A stretch of 64,000 nt of DNA from Paenibacillus baekrokdamisoli (GTDB lineage Bacteria; Bacillota; Bacilli; Paenibacillales; Paenibacillaceae): contig NZ_AP019308.1 of NCBI RefSeq assembly GCF_003945345.1, positions 2,294,001-2,358,000 on the forward strand, read 5' to 3'. A program made the position numbers and the translations under genes. The notes under the pieces were generated by a model that was not told the origin of the DNA, made no database searches, and saw nothing but the letters and a program-made list of their open reading frames with translations. This document shows, in pieces, positions 17,989-27,196 of this stretch (positions within the stretch are counted from its first letter, which is position 1; every line of letters starts with the position of its first letter).

Positions 17989-18207
17989 TTGTTTCGAGTT
18001 GGCAACCATTCATCAAGAAAGGTGTTAGAAAAATCAGGATTTAAAAAGGGCTCTACACCAAAACTAGTGGTTGAGTCGAAGGTAATCAGATGCTGAGCGG
18101 ACAGGAGAGCTCTTATTTCAGTCCAATCGCTGCATGTAAGGGGATTAAAGGACAAAGAAGACGCTATTCTCCAGCAAATCATCTGAAATCAGTTGCATTT
18201 TAGTTGA

Positions 18208-18357
18208 TAGCGGAACCTGTGTCCGCTAAACTTGTTTGGAGTCGTGTTTCGATCTAAATAGCGGTTCCACAGTCCGCTCAGTAAGATTAACGGGATAATC
18301 TCCTGTTATAGGGGCTGCTTTCTTCTGTTTTTTCGTCATCACGGGAATTTCTCCCGT
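18208..18357. repeat. Series of four short palindromes
   Basis: TAGCGGAACCTGTGTCCGCTA (18208-18228), an AGCGG/CCGCT copy (18259-18279), AACGGGATAATCTCCTGTT (18289-18307) and ACGGGAATTTCTCCCGT (18341-18357). Two sequence classes alternate within 150 bp. Such miniature palindromes are common between Paenibacillus genes (recalled). They lack T tracts, so they are not standard terminators. Confidence 0.6.
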
Positions 18358-18597
18358 TCATCCATTCTTTTTCACCTCATTTAGGTGGATCTACTCAAGT
18401 TTATGGGGGGTTCTGCTAAGTGAACTGCTCAGCCCAAATCGAGAGAATGAAATGCAGGTTTTCCTGTTATTTCTAATTGAACGCCTGAATCGCTGTGTAG
18501 AATCAGCTATCGGCGAACAAATAGCGGCTTAGGCTCGAAACGGGCCCGTAACAAAATAGTCAACCACGATTATGAAATTGAGCCGGAAAAAGAGTAC

Positions 18598-18629
18598 ACA
18601 AAAAAGCATTCCAGCACAAACTGAAATGC
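18598..18629 (-). terminator. Terminator of the 304-aa/52-aa gene pair
   Basis: On the minus strand GCATTTCAG pairs with CTGGAATGC (one mismatch) around TTTGTG and runs into six T. It lies 20 bases after the stop of the 52-aa ORF, which supports transcription of that ORF. Confidence 0.75.
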
Positions 18630-18648
18630 CAATTGTGAAGCTGCGAAC

Positions 18649-18807
18649 TTATCCGTTGGTGGCCTGAAGCTCCACTTCGATGTTGCCTCGCGCTATCAAA
18701 TCATAGCGCGTAGCCTGAAGCAAAGAACTGCTCCAGATTCGTTCCACTCCCGCCTGCCCATATGAATTATGAATCCTAAACCAAAAAGATCCGGTGAGTA
18801 CGCTCAT
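18649..18807 (-). CDS. 52-aa ORF, probable small protein downstream of the 304-aa gene
   Basis: ATG at 18807 to TAA at 18649, beginning 26 bases after the stop of the 304-aa gene and ending just before a terminator. It contains GSFWFRIHNSYGQ, AGVERIWSSSLLQATRYDLI and GNIEVELQATNG. The composition is balanced and codon use is like that of neighbouring genes, unlike random frames nearby. SD is weak (AAGG 13 nt upstream), so translation may be coupled to the upstream gene. Not recognised as any known family. Function unknown. Confidence 0.5.
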   Translation of the reverse strand: MSVLTGSFWFRIHNSYGQAGVERIWSSSLLQATRYDLIARGNIEVELQATNG

Positions 18808-18833
18808 TCATTAGCCATAGCCTTAGCAGAAAG

Positions 18834-19748
18834 CTAAGTGACCAGCTGCTTTTGAAGAAGTGTCATGAGATGAGCCTCATTATCCCAAACAAGTGATTGA
18901 AACTTTTTGGAGGGAATAGGGCGATAAGGGGTTTTCATTGGCCCTGTTTCTCCTGCATGAACAGCCCACAGAACAGGAACCTCCAAACCAATCGCATAGC
19001 CTGCAGCGAAGCAAGCCGCTGTTCCCTGGCCTGATGCGTCAACAATAACAAGCTTACTCTCTACAATCAAATGCATCGTTTGTTCATTCAATCCTGTTGA
19101 ATCAGATAATTCCACCATATGAGGAAGATAACCGCATTCTCCTAGCTTTGCAATCAATCCTTCAGACCAATCCAGAAGTGGCACGCTATCTCCAGCGATA
19201 AGCAGTAAACATGGCTTTAAACGTCTTGATCCAGAATAAGAAGCAGCCTCCTTCCAGCCCTTCTCCGTTAACCAGAACGTCGAACCGATTCTCTCTAGAT
19301 ACTCTTCTCCTTTGAGCTTCTCAATAATATAAACAAGCTCCTGAAGATTTATTGAGTAAGTTAAATTGAAGCTCAAAGATAATTGATGAATAACTACCGG
19401 TTCATCCGGTTTGCTGGAATGTCTGAATAGATACTGCAGCAGCTTAATACCTTTCTCTTCAACCGACATCGGTGAGGTCGACAATTGCTCAAACCTAGCG
19501 AAATCATTAAAGGTCAGACGAACTTGTTCATCACAATCCGTCTTCTCTCTAATATAGGCAGATACAAGGGGGAATAATTGACGCTTTATCGAATAGCCCA
19601 AGGCATTATAGGAATCATAACTCGCTTGCTGAAGTCCATAAGAGCCGCCGGGTGAGCAATTGCAGCTAATAAACCAATCATCCGTCCCCTTTTCCTTAAC
19701 AGGTACCATCTGATCGCAAAATAAACAACGCTTTGTTTCGGTTTCCAT
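18834..19748 (-). CDS. Hypothetical three-part protein: Cys cluster, winged helix, deoxyribosyltransferase-like fold
   Basis: 304 aa. The N-terminus has Cys8-X2-Cys11 and Cys29-X-Cys31, a zinc-ribbon-like set. The middle (about 85-170) ends in EYLERIGSTFWLTEKGW, like the wing of a winged-helix domain. The C-terminus (about 180-300) is an alpha/beta domain with SKLVIVDASGQGTAACF, then AAGYAIGLEVPVLWAV. This resembles nucleoside 2-deoxyribosyltransferase and TIR-like folds, but the usual Glu of the FExGYA motif is Ala here, so activity is doubtful. AGGAG lies 10 nt before the ATG. It probably forms an operon with the 52-aa ORF. Three hairpin units precede it. Function unknown. Confidence 0.75.
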   Translation of the reverse strand: METETKRCLFCDQMVPVKEKGTDDWFISCNCSPGGSYGLQQASYDSYNALGYSIKRQLFPLVSAYIREKTDCDEQVRLTFNDFARFEQLSTSPMSVEEKGIKLLQYLFRHSSKPDEPVVIHQLSLSFNLTYSINLQELVYIIEKLKGEEYLERIGSTFWLTEKGWKEAASYSGSRRLKPCLLLIAGDSVPLLDWSEGLIAKLGECGYLPHMVELSDSTGLNEQTMHLIVESKLVIVDASGQGTAACFAAGYAIGLEVPVLWAVHAGETGPMKTPYRPIPSKKFQSLVWDNEAHLMTLLQKQLVT

Positions 19749-19768
19749 TGTGTTTCACTCCTAAAAGG

Positions 19769-19970
19769 TTTTGCGTGGTTCTACTCAGGTACGTTAGTAC
19801 CTAAGCAAAAACTACTTCGAAAGCATAAACTTAGATTTTGCGTGGTTCTACCCAGGTACGTTAGTACCTAAAGCAAAAACTACTTCGAAAGCATAAACTT
19901 GGTTTTGCGTGGTTCTACCCAGGTACGTTAGTACCTAAAGCAAAACCACTTCGAACGCATAGGCCTAGGA
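19769..19970. repeat. Three tandem copies of a 67-bp hairpin-forming unit
   Basis: Copies start at 19769, 19836 and 19903 with periods of 67 bp, and differ at only a few positions. Each has an inner perfect palindrome AGGTACGTTAGTACCT (6-bp stem, GTTA loop) enclosed by TTTTGC and GCAAAA, followed by ACTACTTCGAAAGCATAAAC. The array starts 21 bp upstream of the ATG of the 304-aa gene, so it lies in its promoter or mRNA leader. The whole unit is conserved, with no variable spacer. Confidence 0.9.
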
Positions 19971-20396
19971 TTTTCGACCTACTTAAGAGTCATTCGAGCC
20001 TCTTACAGAAATAGAGGGGGCGCCTCCGATTAGTATTTTCTCATGACAGCCTTAGTTTTCTCATCTTCAAGTCATTCTGTCCATCATAAAAGGATCTTAA
20101 CGATTTTTCTCAGATTGCATCTGCATTTGGTTAGCTAATAGATTAGCAGGATAAAATAAACATGCACTTGTCATTCGAATAGATTTATGGGTCTAACCAT
20201 AGTCAGTGCTTGCCAACACGAAGTACATAGCGAAGCGGACGGAATCGTTCTGAAGAAGCGACAGCGATCGAAAGAACGATCCGTCAGCACAGCGGCCTTC
20301 TACGCACCATGTTTCGAGTTTATCTAGCGCTTATTTCAGTGTTGAGCCAGATTTATTATCCTAAAATAACTTGTACATGTAGAAAGGATGATCCCC
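19971..20396. other. Intergenic region, no gene found
   Basis: About 430 bp between the hairpin array and the YjzC-like gene. The only recognisable element is the 34-bp repeat at 20228-20261. No ORF with an SD, no terminator and no RNA motif was seen. Confidence 0.6.
20228..20261 (+). repeat. 34-bp dispersed repeat, copy B
   Basis: Exact inverse of 17955-17988. It contains GCGAAGCGGACGGAATCG followed by TTCTGAAGAAGCG. A short internal complementarity (TCGTTCT with AGAACGA at 20273) can form a stem with the following sequence. Confidence 0.8.
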
Positions 20397-20714
20397 ATGC
20401 AAATCAAATCTGATTTACATCGGACCAATGAAACAGTTCACGAGACTGGCAATTACGTCTGTGCGGCAGGTATAACGAAGTCTTTTAACGAGGGAGATGC
20501 TTTCCCTGTCTGCCCCAAATCCAAGCAAGAAACGACCTGGAGACATGTAGAGCATGAGCATCACACAGGAGAGAAAGTAACTGAATTCGGTTCCTACGTG
20601 GATAAAGATGGTGAGCATATGGAGCTTCTTGAGGGGGATACATTTCCGGATTGCCCCAAATCAGGCCAGCCGACAATGTGGAAGCATGATGGGACTCTTG
20701 AGGTAAATGCCTAG
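20397..20714 (+). CDS. Protein with two YjzC-like repeats
   Basis: 105 aa from ATG at 20397, with AAAGG 9 nt upstream. An ATG at 20388 lies on top of the SD. Two tandem units of about 45 residues each read GNYVCAAG...EGDAFPVCPKS...TTWRH and GSYVDKDG...EGDTFPDCPKS...TMWKH. The shared GD-FP-CPKS-T-W pattern is that of small Bacillales YjzC-like proteins, here duplicated within one chain, each with one conserved Cys. No signal peptide. Function unknown. A shared terminator separates it from the convergent dNTPase gene. Confidence 0.75.
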   Translation: MQIKSDLHRTNETVHETGNYVCAAGITKSFNEGDAFPVCPKSKQETTWRHVEHEHHTGEKVTEFGSYVDKDGEHMELLEGDTFPDCPKSGQPTMWKHDGTLEVNA

Positions 20715-20793
20715 TCCCCATAAAAAAGCGAACGAACAAGCCTATTTTCTCCGTTCATATTACACGGTAATTCAGTGAACTTTACAACAAAAT

Positions 20794-20838
20794 AAAAGGA
20801 AAAGGACTACTGAAGACTCCAGTAGTCCTTTTCCTTAT
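20794..20838. terminator. Bidirectional terminator between YjzC-like and dNTPase genes
   Basis: A 17-bp perfect stem begins AAGGAAAAGGACTACTG, with a 7-nt loop, between convergent genes. The stem ends in T-rich sequence on both strands. Confidence 0.9.
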
Positions 20839-20888
20839 TTCAAGTAAACCTCGGCGCCCTCGACAGGTCTTATTTTAGTGATGAGCCC

Positions 20889-22211
20889 TTAATCACGTTC
20901 ATAAATCGAACCCGAACGACTGGCAAAAAACTCAGCATAAACTTTCTCCGCGTAAGCATCCGTCATTCCGGAGATATAGTCAGCCACCATCCGCTCCCAC
21001 GGCCACTTTTCCTTGTGCTGCTCGTAGCTCTCCAGCCAGTCTGGCGGTATAATAAGCCGACCCGTTTCCGGTACTTTAAAGCTGTCCCAGAGCCGTTTGA
21101 TGATCACCTCGCTGCGCTTATGAAGCCGCTGCACGCGGAAATCCTTAATTAGGGTAACCCAGGCCAGCTTCTTCAAAATTTCCATTGTACGAAGCAACTC
21201 CATATCCTGGTGTCCATCCTTAATAAAGGTGACCCTCTTCCACCCCGTTGTCGGATCATCGATAATACCAACTCCGCTTACGAACTTCCTAACCCAACGC
21301 GCCTTCATCTCACGCCTTGTTCGGGATGGCTCGCGCCCGCATTCCAAATAGATCATTTCCCATTGCAGTAAATATTGATGAAGTACCTGCTTCACCATCG
21401 CATTCATATCAACCTGTTCCCAGTTCATGACCCCATTACCCGAATCATCAATAATTTCTTGCATGACATGAGAGACCAGTCGATCATCCTCGAAGAGGTT
21501 CGTATTCATCTGAATCTTGCCCGCACGAATGCCGTCCTCTATATCATGTGTGGAGTATGCGATATCATCGCATAAATCCATCAGCTGCGCCTCCAGCGTC
21601 GCACAGCCTTCTGGCATCGCCCATAGTTGGCGTAGGTAGTCGATCCCTTCCCATTCCCGCTTATATACTCCTTTAAGACGGCCAGGATCATCGATGCAGA
21701 AAGGATATTTATTGATCGCCAGAAGCACCGCTGCCGTCAAATCCAAGCCACTGTCGCTTCCAGCTCGTTTCTCAAGAAACATGAGGATTCGAAAATTCTG
21801 GGCATTTCCTTCATAGCACATCCCATGCTCTTCAAGAAGCAGCTCATTTAGTACTTCTTCACCCTTATGGCCAAATGGAGGATGTCCAAGATCATGCGCA
21901 AGCGCCGCACATTCTACGACCTCCGGGTCCATCATTAGACCGGGATGCTCCTTCTTATTCAAGAAAGGATAGCTCTTGGCAAGCTTTCTCGCTACCTCTC
22001 TGGCAATTTGCGACACTTCAAGCGAATGCGTTAATCGAGTACGATAATAATCACCTGAGCCTGCACCGAACACTTGTGATTTCCCTTGCAGCCGGCGAAA
22101 GGCAGGTGATTGAATAAGTCTGGCATAATCCTTCTCGTACTCGTCTCGATCCTCGCTGGAGTGGATGTTCTCGGAGTCATACAATCGTATTTTTCGTTCG
22201 TTCATGTTCAT
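20889..22211 (-). CDS. dgt: dNTP triphosphohydrolase (dGTPase-like HD protein)
   Basis: 440 aa. The HD domain has RTRLTHSLEV (His), AALAHDLGHPPFGHKGE (HD plus second His) and STHDIEDG further on, which together bind the metal. RRLQGKSQVF near the N-terminus is typical of the dGTPase family, which cleaves dNTPs to nucleoside and triphosphate and so controls the dNTP pool. The start MNMNERKIRLYDSENIHSSEDRD matches the Firmicute subfamily. A second in-frame ATG two codons later is equally usable. Monocistronic. Confidence 0.92.
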   Translation of the reverse strand: MNMNERKIRLYDSENIHSSEDRDEYEKDYARLIQSPAFRRLQGKSQVFGAGSGDYYRTRLTHSLEVSQIAREVARKLAKSYPFLNKKEHPGLMMDPEVVECAALAHDLGHPPFGHKGEEVLNELLLEEHGMCYEGNAQNFRILMFLEKRAGSDSGLDLTAAVLLAINKYPFCIDDPGRLKGVYKREWEGIDYLRQLWAMPEGCATLEAQLMDLCDDIAYSTHDIEDGIRAGKIQMNTNLFEDDRLVSHVMQEIIDDSGNGVMNWEQVDMNAMVKQVLHQYLLQWEMIYLECGREPSRTRREMKARWVRKFVSGVGIIDDPTTGWKRVTFIKDGHQDMELLRTMEILKKLAWVTLIKDFRVQRLHKRSEVIIKRLWDSFKVPETGRLIIPPDWLESYEQHKEKWPWERMVADYISGMTDAYAEKVYAEFFASRSGSIYERD

Positions 22212-22289
22212 CCACTTCTTCTCCTTATCTAAGAGCTCTGTTTATACTTTTATTTTATGAATATCTTTCATGAATAGCAAATAAAGAAC

Positions 22290-22332
22290 AAACAAGCTGC
22301 CGCCCGATTTTACTCGGACAACAGCTTGTTTA
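22290..22332 (-). terminator. Terminator of odhAB
   Basis: AAACAAGCTG and CAGCTTGTTT form the base of a stem extended by CCGA/TCGG near the loop. It starts 26 bases after the odhB stop. The T tract on the minus strand is short. Confidence 0.7.
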
Positions 22333-22357
22333 AGTCTTTCTTGAACAGCTCTAATGG

Positions 22358-23626
22358 TTAAACTTCAAGAAGCAGCGCTTCTGGGTCTTCCAATAGGTTC
22401 TTAAGTGTTACAAGGAAACGAACAGCTTCTGAGCCATCTACGATACGGTGGTCATAGGAAAGCGCCACATACATCATCGGACGGTTCTCCATCCTCGTCT
22501 CGTCAATAGCTACCGGACGAAGCTGGATTTTGTGCATACCGAGAATACCAACCTGCGGTGCATTCAAGATTGGCGTTGATAGCAAGGAACCGAATACCCC
22601 GCCATTCGTGATGGTGAAGGTACCTCCTTGCAGGTCTGACAGCGCAAGGGAATTCGAGCGTGCCTTGCCAGCCAGATCCGCAATTTGTTTCTCAATGCCT
22701 GCGAAGCTCAGACGATCCGCATCGCGAACGACTGGAACAACAAGACCTTCTTTAGCGGATACCGCAATACCGATATCATAGTATTGTTTGACAACAATTT
22801 CGTCGCCCTGAATTTCCGCATTCAAAAGCGGGAATGCCTTCAAAGCGCCAATAACCGCTCTTGTGAAGAAGGACATAAAGCCCAAACCGATATCATGCTT
22901 CTCTTTGAAAGCATCCTTCCGACGTTTACGCAGGTCGAGGATTGCCGTCATATCGACTTCATTGAAAGTAGTCAGCATCGCAGCAGTCCGCTGCGCTTCA
23001 ACTAGACGGTTTGCAATTGTAACGCGGCGGCGTGACATCTTGCGACGCTCTGCCGGTTTAGTTGGATCCGCTGTTGCTGCACTAACTGCTGGTTGTGCCT
23101 TCTGCACGGATGGTACAGCTGCACTTGGAGCTGCTGCCGGTTTCGTTCCATGAGCTTGGATATCCTCTTGACGGATACGTCCCATTGGATCTTGGGATTG
23201 CACTTGGCCCAAATCAATACCGCGTTCTCTAGCAAGCTTCCTTGCTCCAGGGGATGCTGCGTAGGAAGAGGAGCTATCGCTGCTGGCCGCCTCAACTGCC
23301 GGAGTAGGAGCCGCCTGAACAGCGGCTGGCTTGGATTCAACTGGTACGGATGCAGGAGTTGCTGCTGGTGCACTTACCGCAGCGGAACCCTTTCCGCTGC
23401 CGATACGTCCGATTGTTTCGCCAACCTGAACGGTCTCGCCTTCTTTACTAAGAAGCTGCTCGATAACTCCGCTTTCCTCTGCACTGATCTCAATGTTAAC
23501 CTTATCGGTCTCCAATTCGGCAAGAACGTCGCCTTGGTTAACGCGGTCTCCCTCTTTCACATGCCACTTGGCAATTGTGCCTTCCATGATAGACTCGCCC
23601 ATTTCAGGTACTTTAACTTCACTCAT
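22358..23626 (-). CDS. odhB: 2-oxoglutarate dehydrogenase E2, dihydrolipoyl succinyltransferase
   Basis: 422 aa. Lipoyl domain (1-75) with Lys42 in [10 protein letters not shown], an Ala/Pro/Ser-rich linker, peripheral subunit-binding domain (about 123-160, [15 protein letters not shown]), a second linker, and the catalytic domain (about 195-420) ending with [17 protein letters not shown], which holds the active His and Asp. It transfers the succinyl group to CoA in the TCA cycle. The gene begins 4 bases after odhA. Its SD (AGGAGG) overlaps the end of odhA, giving tight coupling. The E3 subunit is not in this window. Confidence 0.96.
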   Translation of the reverse strand: MSEVKVPEMGESIMEGTIAKWHVKEGDRVNQGDVLAELETDKVNIEISAEESGVIEQLLSKEGETVQVGETIGRIGSGKGSAAVSAPAATPASVPVESKPAAVQAAPTPAVEAASSDSSSSYAASPGARKLARERGIDLGQVQSQDPMGRIRQEDIQAHGTKPAAAPSAAVPSVQKAQPAVSAATADPTKPAERRKMSRRRVTIANRLVEAQRTAAMLTTFNEVDMTAILDLRKRRKDAFKEKHDIGLGFMSFFTRAVIGALKAFPLLNAEIQGDEIVVKQYYDIGIAVSAKEGLVVPVVRDADRLSFAGIEKQIADLAGKARSNSLALSDLQGGTFTITNGGVFGSLLSTPILNAPQVGILGMHKIQLRPVAIDETRMENRPMMYVALSYDHRIVDGSEAVRFLVTLKNLLEDPEALLLEV

Positions 23627-23630
23627 GGCC

Positions 23631-26519
23631 TTAATCCTCCTGTGTAATCGTATTTAATGTACTCTTATTAAGAGCGACTGATATAATGCGTTGTTGTTCA
23701 ATATTATGAATAAACTGGAATCCGCTTGCTGGGCTCGAACGTTTAGGACGGCCAACATAACGAACCGCTGAACCCTTCGGAGCACGAGAGCGAATACGAG
23801 GCTCAATGAAATTCCAAGCACCCATGTTCTGCGGCTCTTCTTGTACCCATAGAATTTCTTTTAGGTTCGGGAACCGGTTGATTACGTTCTCCACTTCCGC
23901 TTTAGGGAATGGATAGAGCTGCTCGATACGTGCGATATGAAGCCAATCCCAATTCGCACCCTCTTCGGCGGTAAGTGCTGTCGCAAGGTCAATTGAGATT
24001 TTACCACTGCAGAAGATTAGGCGTTCCACAGCGGCATTCTTGGTCCCAAGTCCTGGCTGTTCCAAGACAGGCTTGAATGCGCCCTCGCTTAAGTCCGTTG
24101 GATCAGAAGCAACGAGCGGATTACGGATTAAACTCTTCGGTGACATAATAATAAGCGGTCTAGCTTCATCTGTATCCGTCATAGCAGCCTGACGACGCAA
24201 AATATGGAAATATTGAGCGGCAGAGGTCAAGTTGGCAACGGTCCAGTTATCTTCCGCTGCAAGCAGTAAGAAACGCTCAAGACGCGCGCTGGAATGCTCA
24301 GGACCTTGTCCTTCGTATCCATGCGGCAGCAGCATCACAATGCTTGATTTCTGCGACCATTTTACCCGTCCAGCTGTGATGAACTGGTCAATGATAACTT
24401 GGGCAGCATTCGCGAAATCGCCATACTGTGCTTCCCAGATGACAAGTGTTTCTGGGGAGAAGACATTATAGCCATAGTCGAACCCAAGCACTGCTGCTTC
24501 GGATAATGGGCTGTTATATACAGCGAATGAAGCATTCGCTTGTGGAATTTGGTGGAGCGGACAATAGGTCTCTCCAGTCTTAATATCGTGCAGCACAAGG
24601 TTACGGAAAGCGAATGTCGCACGTTCCGAGTCTTGTCCACTTAGACGAATCGGCTTACCGCCCTCAAGAATGGTTGCAAACGCCAGCGTTTCCGCGAGTC
24701 CCCAATCCACTTTGCCGCCTTCATCCAATGCTGCAGCACGGCGCATTAGAATACGCTCCAGCTTCTCATAAACATTGAAGCCATTTGGCCATTTCAAGAG
24801 CTCTTCATTGATAGATTTCAGCTTCTTAAGAGGTACAGCCGTAGCCAGTTCTTTCTTTTGACGACGTCTGCCAGGCTCTTCAATCTTGCGATGAGTCTGA
24901 TCACTTTCTTTCACTGTATCAAGCGCAGTCTGAAGGACTGTTAAATTATCCTGTCTCATTTGTGCAACTTGATCTTCATTGATAAGCCCTTTTTCCTTCA
25001 GCTTATCTGAGTAAATGATACTAACAACCGGGTGCTTCCGCAGTTTCTGATAAACAAGCGGTTGTGTAGTTTCTGGATCATCGGTTTCATTATGTCCATG
25101 ACGACGGTATCCAACCATATCAATCAGGAAATCCTTATGGAACCGTTGTCTGTATTCACATGCCATACGGACGACTGCGATACAAGCTTCCGGATCATCC
25201 GCGCTAACGTGAACGATAGGAATTTCGTACCCTTTTGCCAAGTCGCTTGCATAGTAGGTAGAACGGGAATCACTGCTTTCGGTCGTAAATCCAAGACGGT
25301 TATTCACGATGATGTGAATGGTTCCCCCACTTCCATATCCAGGAAGCTTTTTGAAATTAAGCGTTTCCGCTACGATACCTTCTCCAGCAAAAGCCGCGTC
25401 ACCATGCATGATAATTGCTGCAGCACTACCAAAATCAGCCTTCGGATAACCAGCGGCGGTACGATTATCCTGTGCGGCACGCGTAAAGCCCTGCACGATC
25501 GGATTCACATATTCAAGGTGACTTGGATTGTTAGCTAAGGATATGCGAGTTTCAATCGTTGCGCCTTCCTTCAAAGAGCGATGTGCACCCAAATGGTACT
25601 TCACATCACCAGTCCAACCAATATTGATGCCGCTGGAACCTTCGGATGGTATCAAATCCTTATTCGGAGCATGATGGAATTCAGAGAAAATGCCTGTATA
25701 AGGCTTTCCAAGTACGTGAGCAAGTACATTCAGACGACCACGGTGAGCCATACCCATCAGAATATGCTCTGCCCCATCATGAGCAAGCTCACGTACGATC
25801 TCATCCAGCATCGGAACGAGAACGTCCGTTCCCTCGATCGAGAACCGTTTTTGCCCGACAAAAGAACGCTGCAGAAACGTTTCAAACTGCTCCACTTCAA
25901 TAAGTCTGTTAAGAAGGGCAGAACGTTCTTTGGCGTTCATTGGTTTAGCAGCCATGCCGGATTCCACTTGACGTTTCAGCCAAACGCGTTCTTCCTGTTC
26001 ATGGATGTGACTATATTCGATACCAAACGACTTGGTATATACATCATTTAAGTACTGAATCGCTTGCCATCCGTCACGTATTGACTCGGGAGCTTCCTCC
26101 CAAATTAGTGATGCCGGGATCGCAGCAAGGTCTTCTTGGGTCAAATTGAATGTTTCTGGCTTTAGCAGTCTTGTGTCAGGAACTGTCCCAATACCGAGCG
26201 GATCGTTCTCTACAGCTAAATGACCATAAGCACGAATATTACGTACTAATTTACCAGCGTCCACGATTTTTTTCAGAAAAACAGGATCAGCCATCTTGGA
26301 CCCTTCAACCTGAATCGAGCTTGGTTGAGGTTTCACGACAACGCCGTTCACATCATCTACTGAAGGCGGAGCGCCCCATTGTGCGAACGTTTCACGATAA
26401 ACCGGATCAACACTATCCGGGTTTTCCACATACTTCTCATACATCTCCTGTATGTACCCAAGATTGGGTCCATAATAATGCTCCCAGGGCGACTGAGCTA
26501 TGTTGCTGTCTGCTGCCAT
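23631..26519 (-). CDS. odhA: 2-oxoglutarate dehydrogenase E1 component
   Basis: 962 aa, close to the usual Bacillus length of about 940. The N-terminus [21 protein letters not shown] is the E1 start. [18 protein letters not shown] and the ThDP site [17 protein letters not shown] are in the first half. [12 protein letters not shown] and the transketolase-like region [23 protein letters not shown] are in the second. It decarboxylates 2-oxoglutarate using thiamine diphosphate and passes succinyl to OdhB lipoate. It is first in the odhAB operon. The window also encodes a ferredoxin-linked 2-oxoacid oxidoreductase (korAB). Confidence 0.97.
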   Translation of the reverse strand: MAADSNIAQSPWEHYYGPNLGYIQEMYEKYVENPDSVDPVYRETFAQWGAPPSVDDVNGVVVKPQPSSIQVEGSKMADPVFLKKIVDAGKLVRNIRAYGHLAVENDPLGIGTVPDTRLLKPETFNLTQEDLAAIPASLIWEEAPESIRDGWQAIQYLNDVYTKSFGIEYSHIHEQEERVWLKRQVESGMAAKPMNAKERSALLNRLIEVEQFETFLQRSFVGQKRFSIEGTDVLVPMLDEIVRELAHDGAEHILMGMAHRGRLNVLAHVLGKPYTGIFSEFHHAPNKDLIPSEGSSGINIGWTGDVKYHLGAHRSLKEGATIETRISLANNPSHLEYVNPIVQGFTRAAQDNRTAAGYPKADFGSAAAIIMHGDAAFAGEGIVAETLNFKKLPGYGSGGTIHIIVNNRLGFTTESSDSRSTYYASDLAKGYEIPIVHVSADDPEACIAVVRMACEYRQRFHKDFLIDMVGYRRHGHNETDDPETTQPLVYQKLRKHPVVSIIYSDKLKEKGLINEDQVAQMRQDNLTVLQTALDTVKESDQTHRKIEEPGRRRQKKELATAVPLKKLKSINEELLKWPNGFNVYEKLERILMRRAAALDEGGKVDWGLAETLAFATILEGGKPIRLSGQDSERATFAFRNLVLHDIKTGETYCPLHQIPQANASFAVYNSPLSEAAVLGFDYGYNVFSPETLVIWEAQYGDFANAAQVIIDQFITAGRVKWSQKSSIVMLLPHGYEGQGPEHSSARLERFLLLAAEDNWTVANLTSAAQYFHILRRQAAMTDTDEARPLIIMSPKSLIRNPLVASDPTDLSEGAFKPVLEQPGLGTKNAAVERLIFCSGKISIDLATALTAEEGANWDWLHIARIEQLYPFPKAEVENVINRFPNLKEILWVQEEPQNMGAWNFIEPRIRSRAPKGSAVRYVGRPKRSSPASGFQFIHNIEQQRIISVALNKSTLNTITQED

Positions 26520-26664
26520 TGCCTTTTACCTCCACCATCTAAAATAAGGGACATAAATAACGCCTACTATATCTTATTTACCCTTTATTCACGCATCCAT
26601 ACATTATAGCAGAAACATCATTGATTCGACAAAGCTCTCCTACGTATTTTGTGTCATTTCTTAT

Positions 26665-26700
26665 AACAAAATGCCGCAATCCTCGAAAGGATGCGGCATA
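26665..26700 (-). terminator. Terminator of bdbDC
   Basis: ATGCCGCATCCT pairs with AGGATTGCGGCAT (one bulge) around TTCG and is followed by TTTTGTT on the minus strand, 8 bases past the bdbC stop. Confidence 0.85.
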
Positions 26701-26707
26701 ATTGGAA

Positions 26708-27196
26708 TTATTGCGATTTTCGACCAATCCATAGCAAAATCGTGATGAGTATGAACGCTATTAAAGCCATGAATGGAATCGTTACGACCCCGCCGAACCA
26801 ATCCAAATAATCTTTGTTGCATGGAATGCCTTGCGTACAGGGTAATGCCTTGGCAAGTGCGGGTATCTTCTGCTCTGCATAATGATACATTGAGATCAGA
26901 CCGCCAATAATCGAAAGCGGCAGCACGTACCCGATTTGCTTACGATCATTCTTATAGCTGGCTATGCCCAGAATAATGACAATTGGGTACATGAAGATCC
27001 GCTGGAACCAACAAAGCTTACAAGGAATAAATCCAATGACATCACTTAAGTACAAGCTTCCGCCTACGGCTACAATAGCCACGATCCAAGCTAGGTAGAG
27101 CGCGTATTTTCTAATGAAGGGAATAAATCCCTGAGGCTCTTCAATCCATTGAGATTCATCAGTGACTTCATCGCTCACTTGAAACTCCTTCGTCAT
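26708..27196 (-). CDS. bdbC: Thiol-disulfide oxidoreductase, DsbB family
   Basis: 162 aa, four membrane helices. Cys59-X2-Cys62 (CKLC, first outer loop) and Cys120-X5-Cys126 (PCTQGIPC, second loop) are the two redox pairs that pass electrons from BdbD to quinone. The residue after the first pair is Trp (CWFQR), as in the family. The ATG overlaps the bdbD stop by 4 bases. Compared with B. subtilis BdbC it has an N-terminal extension of about 20 acidic residues. Confidence 0.93.
   Translation of the reverse strand: MTKEFQVSDEVTDESQWIEEPQGFIPFIRKYALYLAWIVAIVAVGGSLYLSDVIGFIPCKLCWFQRIFMYPIVIILGIASYKNDRKQIGYVLPLSIIGGLISMYHYAEQKIPALAKALPCTQGIPCNKDYLDWFGGVVTIPFMALIAFILITILLWIGRKSQ

Larger units (their letters stand above)
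17913..18597. other. Repeat-rich intergenic region without a supported gene
   Basis: About 690 bp. A minus-strand frame at 17952-18182 exists but overlaps a sequence repeated elsewhere in the window (17955-17988) and has no SD or family resemblance. The rest is a mosaic of short palindromes. No tRNA, promoter or conserved coding pattern was found. Confidence 0.6.

Noticed and set aside
17952..18182. 76-codon minus-strand frame
   Set aside because: It overlaps a repeated sequence (17955-17988), has no SD and resembles no protein family.
19769..19970. Possible CRISPR array
   Set aside because: The full 67-bp period is conserved, including the part that would be spacer, there are no cas genes, and the unit itself is a nested hairpin.
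23093..23647. 184-codon plus-strand frame opposite odhB
   Set aside because: Antisense to the lipoyl and linker region of odhB; Cys/Ser/Trp-rich composition is an artefact of the Ala/Pro codons on the other strand.
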